Below, piece after piece: positions 1 to 8,429 of a stretch of 34,016 nucleotides of DNA. A program made the translations under genes and the position numbers. The notes beneath the pieces were generated by a model, which worked only from the letters and a program-made list of their open reading frames with translations, ran no database searches and was not told the origin of the DNA. Each line of letters opens with the position of its first letter. The first letter of the stretch is position 1. The stretch is from contig DATEDN010000016.1 of assembly GCA_035281645.1 (NCBI GenBank), positions 1 through 34,016 on the forward strand, given 5' to 3'. The DNA comes from JACCTH01 sp035281645 (GTDB lineage Bacteria > Actinomycetota > Acidimicrobiia > Spongiisociales > ZC4RG35).

Positions 1-16
1 TCGAACATGGGTTCGA
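1..16. promoter_or_regulatory. LexA (SOS) box over the start of the DUF222/HNH gene
   Basis: The first 16 bases read TCGAACATGGGTTCGA, an exact match to the actinobacterial LexA operator TCGAAC-N4-GTTCGA. The ATG of the DUF222/HNH gene is positions 7-9, inside the spacer. LexA bound here would cover the start codon and, if the transcript is leaderless, the transcription start. The -10 region lies before the window and cannot be seen. Confidence 0.85.
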
Positions 17-1266
17 TTCATGGATCTTCGTTGCCGGAGGGATTTGAAGACCTGAGGCCGGGGCCGGAGCTGGCGGCGCTCGTTTGGCGTCTGGATCGAA
101 AGAAGCTCTCGTCAGCCGATCGGGTGCGGCTCCTCCAAGCCCACCAAAAGCTTGTCTCGCATTTCCAGGCTCGGGCCTACGCCGACATGGCGGCGATTTG
201 GGAGTTCGAGGAAGGGCCAAATTCGTCGGGCGATGTGGCTGACGACTTTCGTTTTGCGGTTCAAGAAATCCGGGCCGCGCTTCGCCTGAGCCGGCGCGCT
301 GCCGAGGTAGAGCTGAGCAATGCCATCGACTACTGGCACCGGCTTCCCAGGGTGGGCGACGAGCTGTCGCAGGGATGGATCGACGTCCGCCGGGCGCGGG
401 TGATCGCCCAGGAGACCGGCCACTTGCCAGAGGGAACGGCCCGGAACGTGGTCGAGCAGAGCATCTGGGAAGCCAGACGCATGACCGTCGGTCAGCTCGG
501 CGCCTTTCTGCGCCGCTACATCGTCAAGGACGACCCCGAATCAGCCAAGCTTCGCTACGAGGAGTCCCTGGCCGAGCGGCGGGTGGCGGTCGAGGCAGAA
601 CCCGAGGGGACCTCTTCGCTTTTCGGTCTGCATCTCTCTCCTGAGCGAGTAGAAGCGGCGATGGCCTTCATCAACGATCTTGCGACTTCGCTGCGTGGAG
701 AAGGCGATATGCGGAGTCTCGATCAAATCCGGGCTGATGTCTTCTTGGACCTATTGGCAGGTCACCCACTCGAAGCAAAGAGCCACCGGCGAGGGAGCGT
801 CGACTTGGTGGTCGATCTGGCCACATTGGCGGGACTCACCGAGGCGCCGGGGGAGTTGGGCGGTTACGGACCCATCATCGCTGACATCAGCCGCCGAGTG
901 GCAAAAGCCCAGGAGACAGCCGAGTGGCGATATCGGGTAACAGATACACAGAACGGCACCGTGGTAGCGGAGGGAACAACTCGGAGAAGGCCGAGTCGGC
1001 AGATAAGGCGAACGGTCGAAGGCCGGGATCGCAGGTGCGTGTTTCCTGGATGCCGCATACCGGCTCGTAGATGCGACTTCGACCACACGAGACCGTGGGC
1101 GATAGGGAGGGAGACCACCGAAGAAAATGGGGCACCCATCTGCGAAGGCGACCACGTGCTCCGCCATGCCGCCGGTTGGGACTATGAGCGGATGAGCGAT
1201 GGCGACTATCTCTGGACGAGCCCCTTCGGGTTGCAGTACACCACGAGTGGAAGGCCACCCCCGTAG
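7..1266 (+). CDS. DUF222 / HNH endonuclease domain protein (13E12 family)
   Basis: A 419-residue protein with a helical DUF222 region (about residues 20-310) and a C-terminal HNH nuclease fold. The HNH part shows a C-x4-C zinc pair (C344, C349), the D359-H360 motif and a downstream N...C...H cluster ending about residue 390. This is the architecture of the mycobacterial 13E12 repeat proteins, a family known to be often LexA-controlled. Its biochemical role is not settled; a metal-dependent nuclease acting after DNA damage is the usual guess. The frame is open to the window edge, but the perfect LexA box placed over this ATG supports it as the real start. The gene is complete at its 3' end and stands alone, 101 bp before the moxR-like gene. 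Confidence 0.85.
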   Translation: MGSIHGSSLPEGFEDLRPGPELAALVWRLDRKKLSSADRVRLLQAHQKLVSHFQARAYADMAAIWEFEEGPNSSGDVADDFRFAVQEIRAALRLSRRAAEVELSNAIDYWHRLPRVGDELSQGWIDVRRARVIAQETGHLPEGTARNVVEQSIWEARRMTVGQLGAFLRRYIVKDDPESAKLRYEESLAERRVAVEAEPEGTSSLFGLHLSPERVEAAMAFINDLATSLRGEGDMRSLDQIRADVFLDLLAGHPLEAKSHRRGSVDLVVDLATLAGLTEAPGELGGYGPIIADISRRVAKAQETAEWRYRVTDTQNGTVVAEGTTRRRPSRQIRRTVEGRDRRCVFPGCRIPARRCDFDHTRPWAIGRETTEENGAPICEGDHVLRHAAGWDYERMSDGDYLWTSPFGLQYTTSGRPPP

Positions 1267-1367
1267 GGGAGTTGATTCCACTCGCTTCCCCAAGTAGCTA
1301 GCGCTTTCGATGGCCTTTGAGCGGGCCGCCGGGATTTCTGCGCGGGTAGGTCTCTTTTCCGGTCAGA

Positions 1368-2384
1368 ATGCCCACTGGAGTGGAGAACCGTCCGGCGTTC
1401 TTGGAATCAGAGGTGAGAAACCGGATGGAACTCGCCCTCTACGAGATCAAGCGGGTCATCGCCGGACAGGACGCGATGCTGGAGCGGGTCCTCGTCTCAC
1501 TGCTGGCCGGCGGCCATTTGTTGATCGAAGGTGTGCCCGGCCTGGCCAAGACCCTGACCATCAAGACCGTGGCCCGAGTCCTGGGCGGCACTTTCCGCCG
1601 GATCCAATTCACTCCCGATCTGGTTCCGTCCGATCTGATCGGCACTCGGATTTACAAGCCCGGCGCAGAGAGATTCGACACCGAGTTGGGCCCGGTGTTC
1701 TGCAACTTTCTCCTCGCCGATGAGATCAACCGGGCACCGGCCAAGGTGCAGTCGGCCCTCCTAGAGGTAATGCAAGAAAAGCAGGTGACGATCGGGGAGG
1801 AGACTCACGTGGTTCCGGCTCCCTTCCTGGTTATGGCCACCCAGAACCCGATCGAATCGGACGGGACCTATCCGCTTCCGGAAGCGCAAGTCGACCGTTT
1901 CATGCTGAAGGTGGTCGTGGGTTATCCGCAGGTCAGCGAAGAGGTCACCGTTGTCGAGCGCGCTTTGAAACCGGAGCCGGAGGTTCGTCAAATCCTCACC
2001 CCTGGCGAGCTCTTGGAGCTTCAGCGGCTGACCGCCGGGGTCTATGTCGATCCGGCGATTGGTCGATTCGCGGTCGACCTGGTGACGGCAACCCGAAATC
2101 TTGCCGAGGTCGGACTTGATCGTCTGGCTCCATATGTTGCGTATGGGTCGAGTCCCCGGGGGCCGATCAATTTGGTCCACGCGGCCCGTGCCCTCGCCCT
2201 GTTGCGAGGACGGAGCTACGCCCTTCCCCAAGACGTGAAGGACCTGGCTCAGGATGTCTTGCGTCATCGCCTCGTCCTTACCTATCAGGCCCTGGCGGAG
2301 CAGGTAACCCCCGACTCGATCATCGATGCTGTCGTCGCAGCCGTGCCGGCGCCGGATATAGAGCTAGCCCGAGACACCGCGTGA
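1368..2384 (+). CDS. MoxR-family AAA+ ATPase
   Basis: A 338-residue AAA_3/MoxR ATPase. Walker A is at residues 54-62 (G-V-P-G-L-A-K-T, K61, T62) and Walker B at D118-E119 in ADEINRAP, followed by the family's ATQNP stretch. MoxR proteins act as chaperone-like ATPases working with VWA-domain partners, often in assembling or activating enzyme complexes. The next two genes (DUF58, VWA) are those usual partners, and the stop codon overlaps the next start (GTGA), so the three are probably translated together. ATG 1368 is chosen, but GTG 1380 is a possible alternative because no strong ribosome-binding site decides between them. The substrate of this system cannot be read from the sequence. Confidence 0.9.
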   Translation: MPTGVENRPAFLESEVRNRMELALYEIKRVIAGQDAMLERVLVSLLAGGHLLIEGVPGLAKTLTIKTVARVLGGTFRRIQFTPDLVPSDLIGTRIYKPGAERFDTELGPVFCNFLLADEINRAPAKVQSALLEVMQEKQVTIGEETHVVPAPFLVMATQNPIESDGTYPLPEAQVDRFMLKVVVGYPQVSEEVTVVERALKPEPEVRQILTPGELLELQRLTAGVYVDPAIGRFAVDLVTATRNLAEVGLDRLAPYVAYGSSPRGPINLVHAARALALLRGRSYALPQDVKDLAQDVLRHRLVLTYQALAEQVTPDSIIDAVVAAVPAPDIELARDTA

Positions 2385-3310
2385 CCGTTGTCGCCTTCGG
2401 GCGCCGCCGGACCCGCAGTCGCCCGGGTCCCGGCCCGGTTCCGGAGGCGGTCCTGCGGGCCCTCGAGATCAAAGTGGCTCGCAAAATTGAAGGTCTCTTG
2501 CCGGGCGAGCAGAGATCGAATTCCCAGGGCATCGGCACCGAGTTGACGGCCGTCCGCCCCTATCAGCCCGGCGATGACGTCAGGCGGATCGAATGGAAGG
2601 TCACGGCTCGGACCAATCAACCGCATGTGAGGGTCGACGTGGCCGAGAAGAGCCTTCAGACCTGGCTGGTCCTCGACACCTCTCCCTCGATGGGATTCGG
2701 AACCGGCGAGCGAAGGAAGTGGGATGTGGCCGAGGGAGTCGCCGTTGCGATGGGCCATCTCGCCTCGGGCCGAGGAGGGCGTCTGGCCGTTATGACCTAC
2801 GGATCGGCCGACCTGATGACACTTCCACCCCGATCGGGCCGCTCGGGCCTACGTAGTGTCCTCGCCGCCACTCAGACCGAACCGAAGCTTGAACCAGCAG
2901 GTCCAACTTCACTTGGCTCGGCCCTGGCCCGACTCGCTCCGATCGCCCGTCAGCGAGGCCTGGTGGTCGTCGTTGGCGACTTCCGTGGGCAAGGCGATTG
3001 GCATCGACCCCTCGCCACGCTCGCGTACAAGCATGACGTCTTAGCAATCGAGATCTCCGATCCGCGCGAAACCGAGCTCCCCGATGTTGGTGAGATCGTC
3101 TTGGTTGATCCCGAAACCGGTCGACAGCTGCGGGTTGACACCTCCTCCGAACTGATCAGGCGCCGCTTTGCGAGCGCCGCCGAGAAAGAGCGTCAGTCGG
3201 TGGCGGATGCATTCGCTTCGATCGGGGTTCGTCATCTTGTCCTATCCACCTCGGGCGATTGGTTGCGAGCCCTGGTGATGTTCCTGCGGCGGGAACGGAG
3301 GGGGTGGTGA
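2381..3310 (+). CDS. DUF58 domain protein (VWA-like)
   Basis: A 309-residue protein with GTG start in a 4-bp GTGA overlap with the moxR-like stop. The DUF58 signature RPYQPGDDVRRIEW occupies about residues 59-72, followed by a VWA-type MIDAS motif D99-T-S-P-S103. DUF58 proteins are the standard companions of MoxR ATPases and are predicted to bind a metal and a protein partner. No clear membrane segment is present, so it is probably cytoplasmic. The GTG of the next gene lies within its own stop (GTGA at 3307-3310). Confidence 0.9.
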   Translation: MTVVAFGRRRTRSRPGPGPVPEAVLRALEIKVARKIEGLLPGEQRSNSQGIGTELTAVRPYQPGDDVRRIEWKVTARTNQPHVRVDVAEKSLQTWLVLDTSPSMGFGTGERRKWDVAEGVAVAMGHLASGRGGRLAVMTYGSADLMTLPPRSGRSGLRSVLAATQTEPKLEPAGPTSLGSALARLAPIARQRGLVVVVGDFRGQGDWHRPLATLAYKHDVLAIEISDPRETELPDVGEIVLVDPETGRQLRVDTSSELIRRRFASAAEKERQSVADAFASIGVRHLVLSTSGDWLRALVMFLRRERRGW

Positions 3311-4275
3311 GCTTCCAGTGGCCAGCGGCACTTTTCGGTTTGACGCTCCTTCCGCTTCTGATCGTTGCCTACTACTTACTGCAACGCCGCCGGCATCGCT
3401 ATGCCGTCCGTTTCACCAACGTCGATCTGTTGGCGAATTTGGTCGAGGAAACGCCTGGATGGAGAAGGCACATCCCTCCCGCCCTCACCCTCCTGGCGCT
3501 GGCGACGTCGATCGTCGCGCTGGCTCGTCCGGAGGCAACCGTTACGACCGCTCGCAATCAGGCGACCGTGGTCCTGGCAACAGACACCTCAGGATCGATG
3601 GGGGCATTCGACGTCCATCCGTCGCGGCTCTTTGCTGCTCAGAAGTCGGCGCTGCTCCTGATCGACCAATTGCCTGAGGAGATACAAGTCGCATTGGTTC
3701 AGTTCTCGACGGAGGCGAGGGTTCTCTCTCCAGCAACGACTGACCGCGAACTTCTACGGCAGGCGATTGGGACCCTGCGGGCTGACGGACGGACTGCTCT
3801 CGGCGATGCCATCGCCTTTTCGGTGGAAACCGGGCTGAGTGCAGTCGACTCGGCACCCGAGGGGCAAAGGCCACCCCTGTCGATTCTCCTTCTCTCCGAT
3901 GGCGCCAATACGGATGGCACTTACGAACCGCTCGAGGCGGCTGCGCTCGCCAGCGATTTTGGGATTCCGATCTACGCCGTCGCCCTTGGCACGGATGACG
4001 GGACCGTGCTGAACGTCGATTTGATGGGGAATGTCCAGACCGTCCCCGTTCCTCCCGACCGTGAGACTCTCCACCTCATAGCCGAGCAAACCGGTGGCCG
4101 ATATTTCGACGCACCCACGGCCGAGGACCTGGCCGAGGTCTACCGGGAAATCGGATCGCAAGTCGGTTTCGTGACCGAAGTCCGCGAGCTCAGCCATCTT
4201 TTTGCGGCCGGGGCCGGCGTTTTGATGTTGACCGGGGCCGCGCTGTCGGCCTTCTGGTTCAACCGATTCCCCTAG
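3307..4275 (+). CDS. Membrane-anchored VWA domain protein (BatA-like)
   Basis: From GTG 3307 the protein has 322 residues. Two N-terminal membrane segments (about residues 5-25 and 57-73) precede a VWA domain with a complete MIDAS motif D93-T-S-G-S97, and a further membrane segment lies near the C-terminus (about 297-316). This is the topology of aerotolerance-type BatA proteins. An upstream in-frame ATG at 3259 exists, but it would place 52 bp inside the DUF58 gene. GTG 3307 gives the same 4-bp GTGA junction as the previous pair and the expected short cytoplasmic start before the first helix. It is the last gene of the triad; no BatB, BatD or TPR partner follows. Confidence 0.88.
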   Translation: MSFQWPAALFGLTLLPLLIVAYYLLQRRRHRYAVRFTNVDLLANLVEETPGWRRHIPPALTLLALATSIVALARPEATVTTARNQATVVLATDTSGSMGAFDVHPSRLFAAQKSALLLIDQLPEEIQVALVQFSTEARVLSPATTDRELLRQAIGTLRADGRTALGDAIAFSVETGLSAVDSAPEGQRPPLSILLLSDGANTDGTYEPLEAAALASDFGIPIYAVALGTDDGTVLNVDLMGNVQTVPVPPDRETLHLIAEQTGGRYFDAPTAEDLAEVYREIGSQVGFVTEVRELSHLFAAGAGVLMLTGAALSAFWFNRFP

Positions 4276-4299
4276 CCACCACCGAATGGGGAACCTTTC

Positions 4300-4305
4300 T
4301 ATCCT
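4300..4305 (+). promoter_or_regulatory. Probable -10 element (TATCCT) of dinB
   Basis: TATCCT lies 8 nt before the dinB ATG, which puts the expected transcription start at or next to the start codon. No Shine-Dalgarno sequence fits in between. The element abuts the LexA box at 4306-4321. Confidence 0.55.
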
Positions 4306-4321
4306 GCGAACATATGTTCGC
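4306..4321. promoter_or_regulatory. LexA (SOS) box over the dinB start
   Basis: GCGAACATATGTTCGC is a perfect 16-bp palindrome. It matches the LexA operator core CGAAC-N4-GTTCG at all ten core positions and differs from TCGAAC-N4-GTTCGA only at the two outermost bases. The dinB ATG (4314-4316) is inside it. Repressor here would block both initiation and the leaderless message. Confidence 0.82.
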
Positions 4322-5528
4322 TAAGGACCAGGCGCACATTCTTCATGCGGACCTCGATTCGTTCTTCGCCTCGGTCGAGCAAAGGGACAACCCAGCGCTA
4401 AGGGGTCGGCCGGTCATAGTGGGCGGAGGTGTAGTCCTCGCCGCCAGTTATGAGGCCAAGGCCTACGGGGTCTACACCCCGATGGGCGGTCGGCAAGCGA
4501 GGAAGATATGCCCGCAGGCGATCGTGGTCGAGCCTCGATTCTCTGCCTACGTCGAGGCCAGCAAGGCCGTTTTCGAAGTGTTCGAGAACACCACACCGAT
4601 GGTCGAAGGGCTGTCGATCGACGAGGCGTTTCTCGACGTCGGCGGGCTTCGCCGTGTTTCCGGAACGCCGACCGAGATCGCCATCCGCTTGCGCGACCAG
4701 GTGCGGCAGGAAGTCGGCCTCCCGATTACGGTCGGTGTCGCCCGGACCAAGTTTCTGGCCAAGGTGGCAAGCGCAGTCGCCAAACCCGATGGCTTGCTGG
4801 TGGTGCCGCCGGAGGAGGAGATTGCCTTCCTTCATCCCCTGCCTGTGGAGCGCCTGTGGGGAGTGGGCCCGGTGACGGCAGCCAAGCTCCACAACGCCGG
4901 CGTCGTTTCCGTTGGTGAAGTGGCGTCATTGCCAGCGAGATGGCTCGTCACTCTCCTCGGCCCCGCTGCCGGTCACCATCTACATGCGCTCGCTCACAAC
5001 CGGGACCCGCGGCCGGTCCATGTTGGCCGCCGTCGACGGAGTGTTGGTTCGCAGCGCGCCTTCGGCCGAACTCCAAAGACGGCGGAGGATTTGGAAGCGA
5101 TTCTGGTCGGCCTGGTTGATCGAATCAGCCGTCGTTTACGTGCCGGCGATCGGGTGGGACGTACGGTGGTGTTGCGGCTCCGCTTCGACGATTTCTCGAG
5201 GGGCACCCGATCCCAAACACTCACCACCCCCACCTCCAACACTGAGACGATTTTGCGGGCTGCTCGCGAATTGCTGGCCGAGGCTATGCCAGTGATCGAG
5301 GAGCGAGGGATAACACTCCTGGGGGTGGCGATCGCCAATCTCGATGACGACGACGCGGTGCAACTGGCGCTGCCGTTTGACAAGCATTACCGAACGGAAC
5401 TCGATCTCGCGATCGACGAGTTGCGATCGCGCTTTGGCAACAAGGCCATCACCAGAGCTGTGTTGCTCCCCTCGGACGAGAGTTGGGAGTTTCCGCTCTT
5501 GCCTGATCCGGGCCCAACCGGGTCGTAG
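4314..5528 (+). CDS. dinB: DNA polymerase IV (Y-family translesion polymerase)
   Basis: A 404-residue Y-family polymerase. Catalytic acidic residues are visible in HADLDSFF (D13, D15) and SIDEAF (D103, E104); helix-hairpin-helix and little-finger regions follow. Near the C-terminus QLALPF (residues 350-355) resembles a sliding-clamp-binding motif. It copies damaged templates with low fidelity. The palindromic LexA box over the start codon indicates induction on DNA damage. It is probably transcribed alone: a promoter-like TATCCT precedes it, and a separate -10-like element overlaps its stop for the next gene. Confidence 0.95.
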   Translation: MFAKDQAHILHADLDSFFASVEQRDNPALRGRPVIVGGGVVLAASYEAKAYGVYTPMGGRQARKICPQAIVVEPRFSAYVEASKAVFEVFENTTPMVEGLSIDEAFLDVGGLRRVSGTPTEIAIRLRDQVRQEVGLPITVGVARTKFLAKVASAVAKPDGLLVVPPEEEIAFLHPLPVERLWGVGPVTAAKLHNAGVVSVGEVASLPARWLVTLLGPAAGHHLHALAHNRDPRPVHVGRRRRSVGSQRAFGRTPKTAEDLEAILVGLVDRISRRLRAGDRVGRTVVLRLRFDDFSRGTRSQTLTTPTSNTETILRAARELLAEAMPVIEERGITLLGVAIANLDDDDAVQLALPFDKHYRTELDLAIDELRSRFGNKAITRAVLLPSDESWEFPLLPDPGPTGS

Positions 5529-5531
5529 TCT
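5526..5531 (+). promoter_or_regulatory. Probable -10 element (TAGTCT) of the carrier-HEAT-cNMP gene
   Basis: TAGTCT starts in the dinB stop codon and ends 6 nt before ATG 5538. The spacing is what a leaderless transcript would need, and there is no Shine-Dalgarno sequence. Confidence 0.45.
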
Positions 5532-5537
5532 CGCCGC

Positions 5538-8429
5538 ATGGTCGATATCAGGGCAGGCGAAGGTCGCATGGTCGCGTGGATGGCCACTTTCTTCGCTGTC
5601 ACTCAGGCCGGCCACGGGTTGGGTGCAAACACGGCCGACACGCTTTTCTTTCTGCGATTTGGAGTTGATCACCTTCCCCTGATGATCCTCACGTCGGGGC
5701 CGGTGCTGATGCTCGTCACCTTGGGCTATACCGTGGGCCTCGGACGCCGGGGAGCCTCCCGCTGGTTGGGTCCCCTCCTGGCAGGCCTTTCGGGAATGGT
5801 GCTGCTCGAACGCGTCGGAGTTGCCACGGGCTGGGGAGGGGTTTACGTCGCCATCTGGCTCGGAGCCCAAATCGCGATTCTTCTCTCGTACACGGCCATG
5901 TGGAATGCGGCGGGCGAGATTTGCACAACCCGTCAGGCCAAGCGGCTCTTTCCCTTGTTTGCCACTGCCGGGATTGGTGGCGGGATCGTCGGCAATCTTG
6001 TCACCGGGCCTCTGGCCAGCGCCATCGGCACTGAGAACCTGCTTTTCGTCCACGCTGGTTTGCTGATGGCCAGCGCGTTGATCATGACGACCGGCATAAC
6101 CCGCTTCTACTGGCGTTCAGACTCGGTCCCCCCGACGGGAGTCCTGGATGACCTGCGATCGGGCTGGGCCTTCACCCGGACGACTCCTCTCCTCAAGCTG
6201 ATGTCTTGGACGGCCGGTGCTTTCTCCGTGCTCTTCTTTCTCGTTTCCTTTCCGTTCAGCGCCGTCGTCGCCGATTCGTTTTCGAGCGAGGCCGAGGTGG
6301 CCGGCTTTCTCGGTCTCTTCTCGGCCGCGGCCACCGCCTTGACGTTCTTGGTCTCGTTTTTCCTGGTCAATCGATCGTTCGCCCAGATTGGCGTCGTTGC
6401 CACGCTCCTCATGGTTCCGTTGGTCTATGTATTTGGGTTCGGGTCGTGGCTGATTTCCTTCGGGCTCCTGTCTGCGAGCCTCGTCCGGGCGGTGCAGTGG
6501 GTGGCCGTCAATGCGGTCGGAGGGACCGCGTGGAGTGCCCTTTTCAATGTGATACCGGGGCGGCGCCGAAGCCAGGTCATGGCATTCATCAATGGTGTTC
6601 CAACTCAGGTGGGGACCATGGCGTCCGGTGGGCTCTTGATCGCCGCCAGCACCCTGTCGCCAGATGCGAGCAGCGCCATCGGCTTGATGCTGGCGCTCGC
6701 GACATTGCTGCTGGTGGTGCGGATGCGACCGGCCTATACCAATGCGCTGGCGATGGCGGTGAAGCAGGGGATGGTCGATGTGTTCGCGGCCCCGCTACCA
6801 AGCGCGCAGAAACCCACTCTGGACGCCGAGGGCGTTGCCGCGCTGGTCAAGACCCTGGGGGACCCACAGCCCGGCGCCAGGCTTCTGGCTCTCCGAACCT
6901 TGGTCCGTCTGCAGGGTGATTCCGCTCGGGAGCAAATGTCCTCTCGATTGGTCGACCCGGACCCGGGTGTGCGGGCAGCTGCGCTGGAGAGCCTTGCCTC
7001 AGCCGATGTGGCCAGGTCAATGCTCTCCGATCCGTCGAGCCGCGTGCGCAATTCTGCGCTCACCTGGCTTAGCCAACACGGCGAGGGCCTCGGAAAAGAC
7101 GCCGATTCGGTGCTGGAAGATGCGGACCCCGTTGTTCGATCAAAGGCGGCGACTATGGTCGAAAGCGAGCGAGCTCGAAGCGTCATCGAGGCGATGCTGG
7201 CCTCGGGTGACGCATCAGAGCTGACCGCCGCCTTACAGGCGCTGGCTCAGAAGCCTTCGCTCTCCACCAGTCCGCTCGGTGGATTCGCCATTCACCCCGA
7301 CCGAGGGGTGCGGGCCGCGGCCGCGCATGCAATGGCTATGAGATCCGACAGCGCTCGAACCCTTGCCGAACTGCTCGACGATTCATCGATCAAGGTGCGG
7401 GCCGCGGCAGCATCGAGCCTGGCGTCGAGCTCGGTGGAAACGCTGATCGATGTTTTGGCGCGTGGGTCCGTAAGAGCGTCGGAGGCGGCGTTGGTGGCGG
7501 TGACCGATGCCGGCCTGGGGACGGAGCGACTCGAAAGCTGGATAGCCGGTGAAGTCGATCGAGCGAGGTTTCTGCACCGCCAAGAGCTCGCCCTCGCCGG
7601 CCTCGCCTCCACGCCGGCACTCGACTACCTCCGCCGGGTCCTGCTCATGCGGCAGCGTCGCCTGGAGCGTTGGGCGCTCCTCGCTTTCCGGGATCCCCGG
7701 CTTCTGGACATGCCCTGGGTGCGGCGCGGGGTCTGGTCGCAGGATCCTGACATCCGCGCCTACTCATTGGAGGCTTTGGATTCGTTCCACGGCAATGTCG
7801 CATTGAGGGGATTGATCGCATTGCTGGAGGAGACGGACCCACATGAGGTGCCTGATCCAGAGGCACGCCTGCGGGAACTGACCAATGACTTCGATGGGTG
7901 GATTCGGAATTTGGCGAGACGCGTCCTCCAGGACATCGGGGCAGGCGACGTCGACTCGCGGGATTCGGCGCGAGTATGGACCTCCGACATGCACGAGACC
8001 CAGCTCCTCACTCCGCTCGACCGGGTGCTCGCCCTACAACGGGTAGCGATGTTCTCCGACGTCGACCCTGAGGACCTCGAGAAGATTGCACAGGTGGCGG
8101 TCGAGCGCTGCTACGAGGCAAACGAATTCATCTATCACGAAGGTGATGTCGGCAACGAAGTTCTCGTCATCGCCTCAGGCGAGGTCGAGATCCGACACGG
8201 TCGGGACGAAATTCGAAGCTATGGAGCAGGCGAACTCGTTGGTGAGCTTGCCTTTCTCCGACGTGCGACTCGCTCGGCGGACGTGGTTGCCGGCGGCGAT
8301 GGCGTGCGGGGTCTCGTCCTGGGAGCGTCCGAACTCCAGGGAATTCTCGAGGAGCGGCCTGAAGTGGCCATGGCGATGCTGGCTACGTTGGCCGAGCGGC
8401 TCGGCACCATGGGCGTTGTGGCAGAGTGA
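5538..8429 (+). CDS. 12-TM carrier fused to HEAT repeats and a cyclic-nucleotide-binding domain
   Basis: A 963-residue fusion. Residues 1 to about 405 form roughly twelve membrane helices of MFS type, recalling nucleotide (ATP/ADP) translocases. From about residue 428 there is a long run of HEAT-like helical repeats with recurring V-R-A-A-A motifs. Residues about 825-950 form a cyclic-nucleotide-binding (Crp-like) domain with GELAFL at 902-907 and R912-S913-A914, the positions that contact the cyclic phosphate in this family. HEAT-fused nucleotide transporters are known in bacteria, so the carrier may move nucleotides, but the substrate is an inference. The cytoplasmic tail suggests that transport is gated by cAMP, cGMP or another nucleotide. 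Its stop overlaps the next gene's GTG by 4 bp. Confidence 0.8.
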   Translation: MVDIRAGEGRMVAWMATFFAVTQAGHGLGANTADTLFFLRFGVDHLPLMILTSGPVLMLVTLGYTVGLGRRGASRWLGPLLAGLSGMVLLERVGVATGWGGVYVAIWLGAQIAILLSYTAMWNAAGEICTTRQAKRLFPLFATAGIGGGIVGNLVTGPLASAIGTENLLFVHAGLLMASALIMTTGITRFYWRSDSVPPTGVLDDLRSGWAFTRTTPLLKLMSWTAGAFSVLFFLVSFPFSAVVADSFSSEAEVAGFLGLFSAAATALTFLVSFFLVNRSFAQIGVVATLLMVPLVYVFGFGSWLISFGLLSASLVRAVQWVAVNAVGGTAWSALFNVIPGRRRSQVMAFINGVPTQVGTMASGGLLIAASTLSPDASSAIGLMLALATLLLVVRMRPAYTNALAMAVKQGMVDVFAAPLPSAQKPTLDAEGVAALVKTLGDPQPGARLLALRTLVRLQGDSAREQMSSRLVDPDPGVRAAALESLASADVARSMLSDPSSRVRNSALTWLSQHGEGLGKDADSVLEDADPVVRSKAATMVESERARSVIEAMLASGDASELTAALQALAQKPSLSTSPLGGFAIHPDRGVRAAAAHAMAMRSDSARTLAELLDDSSIKVRAAAASSLASSSVETLIDVLARGSVRASEAALVAVTDAGLGTERLESWIAGEVDRARFLHRQELALAGLASTPALDYLRRVLLMRQRRLERWALLAFRDPRLLDMPWVRRGVWSQDPDIRAYSLEALDSFHGNVALRGLIALLEETDPHEVPDPEARLRELTNDFDGWIRNLARRVLQDIGAGDVDSRDSARVWTSDMHETQLLTPLDRVLALQRVAMFSDVDPEDLEKIAQVAVERCYEANEFIYHEGDVGNEVLVIASGEVEIRHGRDEIRSYGAGELVGELAFLRRATRSADVVAGGDGVRGLVLGASELQGILEERPEVAMAMLATLAERLGTMGVVAE

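Noticed and set aside
1258..1269. CCCC-GTA-GGGG at the end of the DUF222/HNH gene as a terminator
   Set aside because: The stem is only four pairs with a three-base loop and no T-run.
751..1293. 180-codon minus-strand frame under the DUF222/HNH gene
   Set aside because: It is antisense to a clear coding gene and has no domain features.
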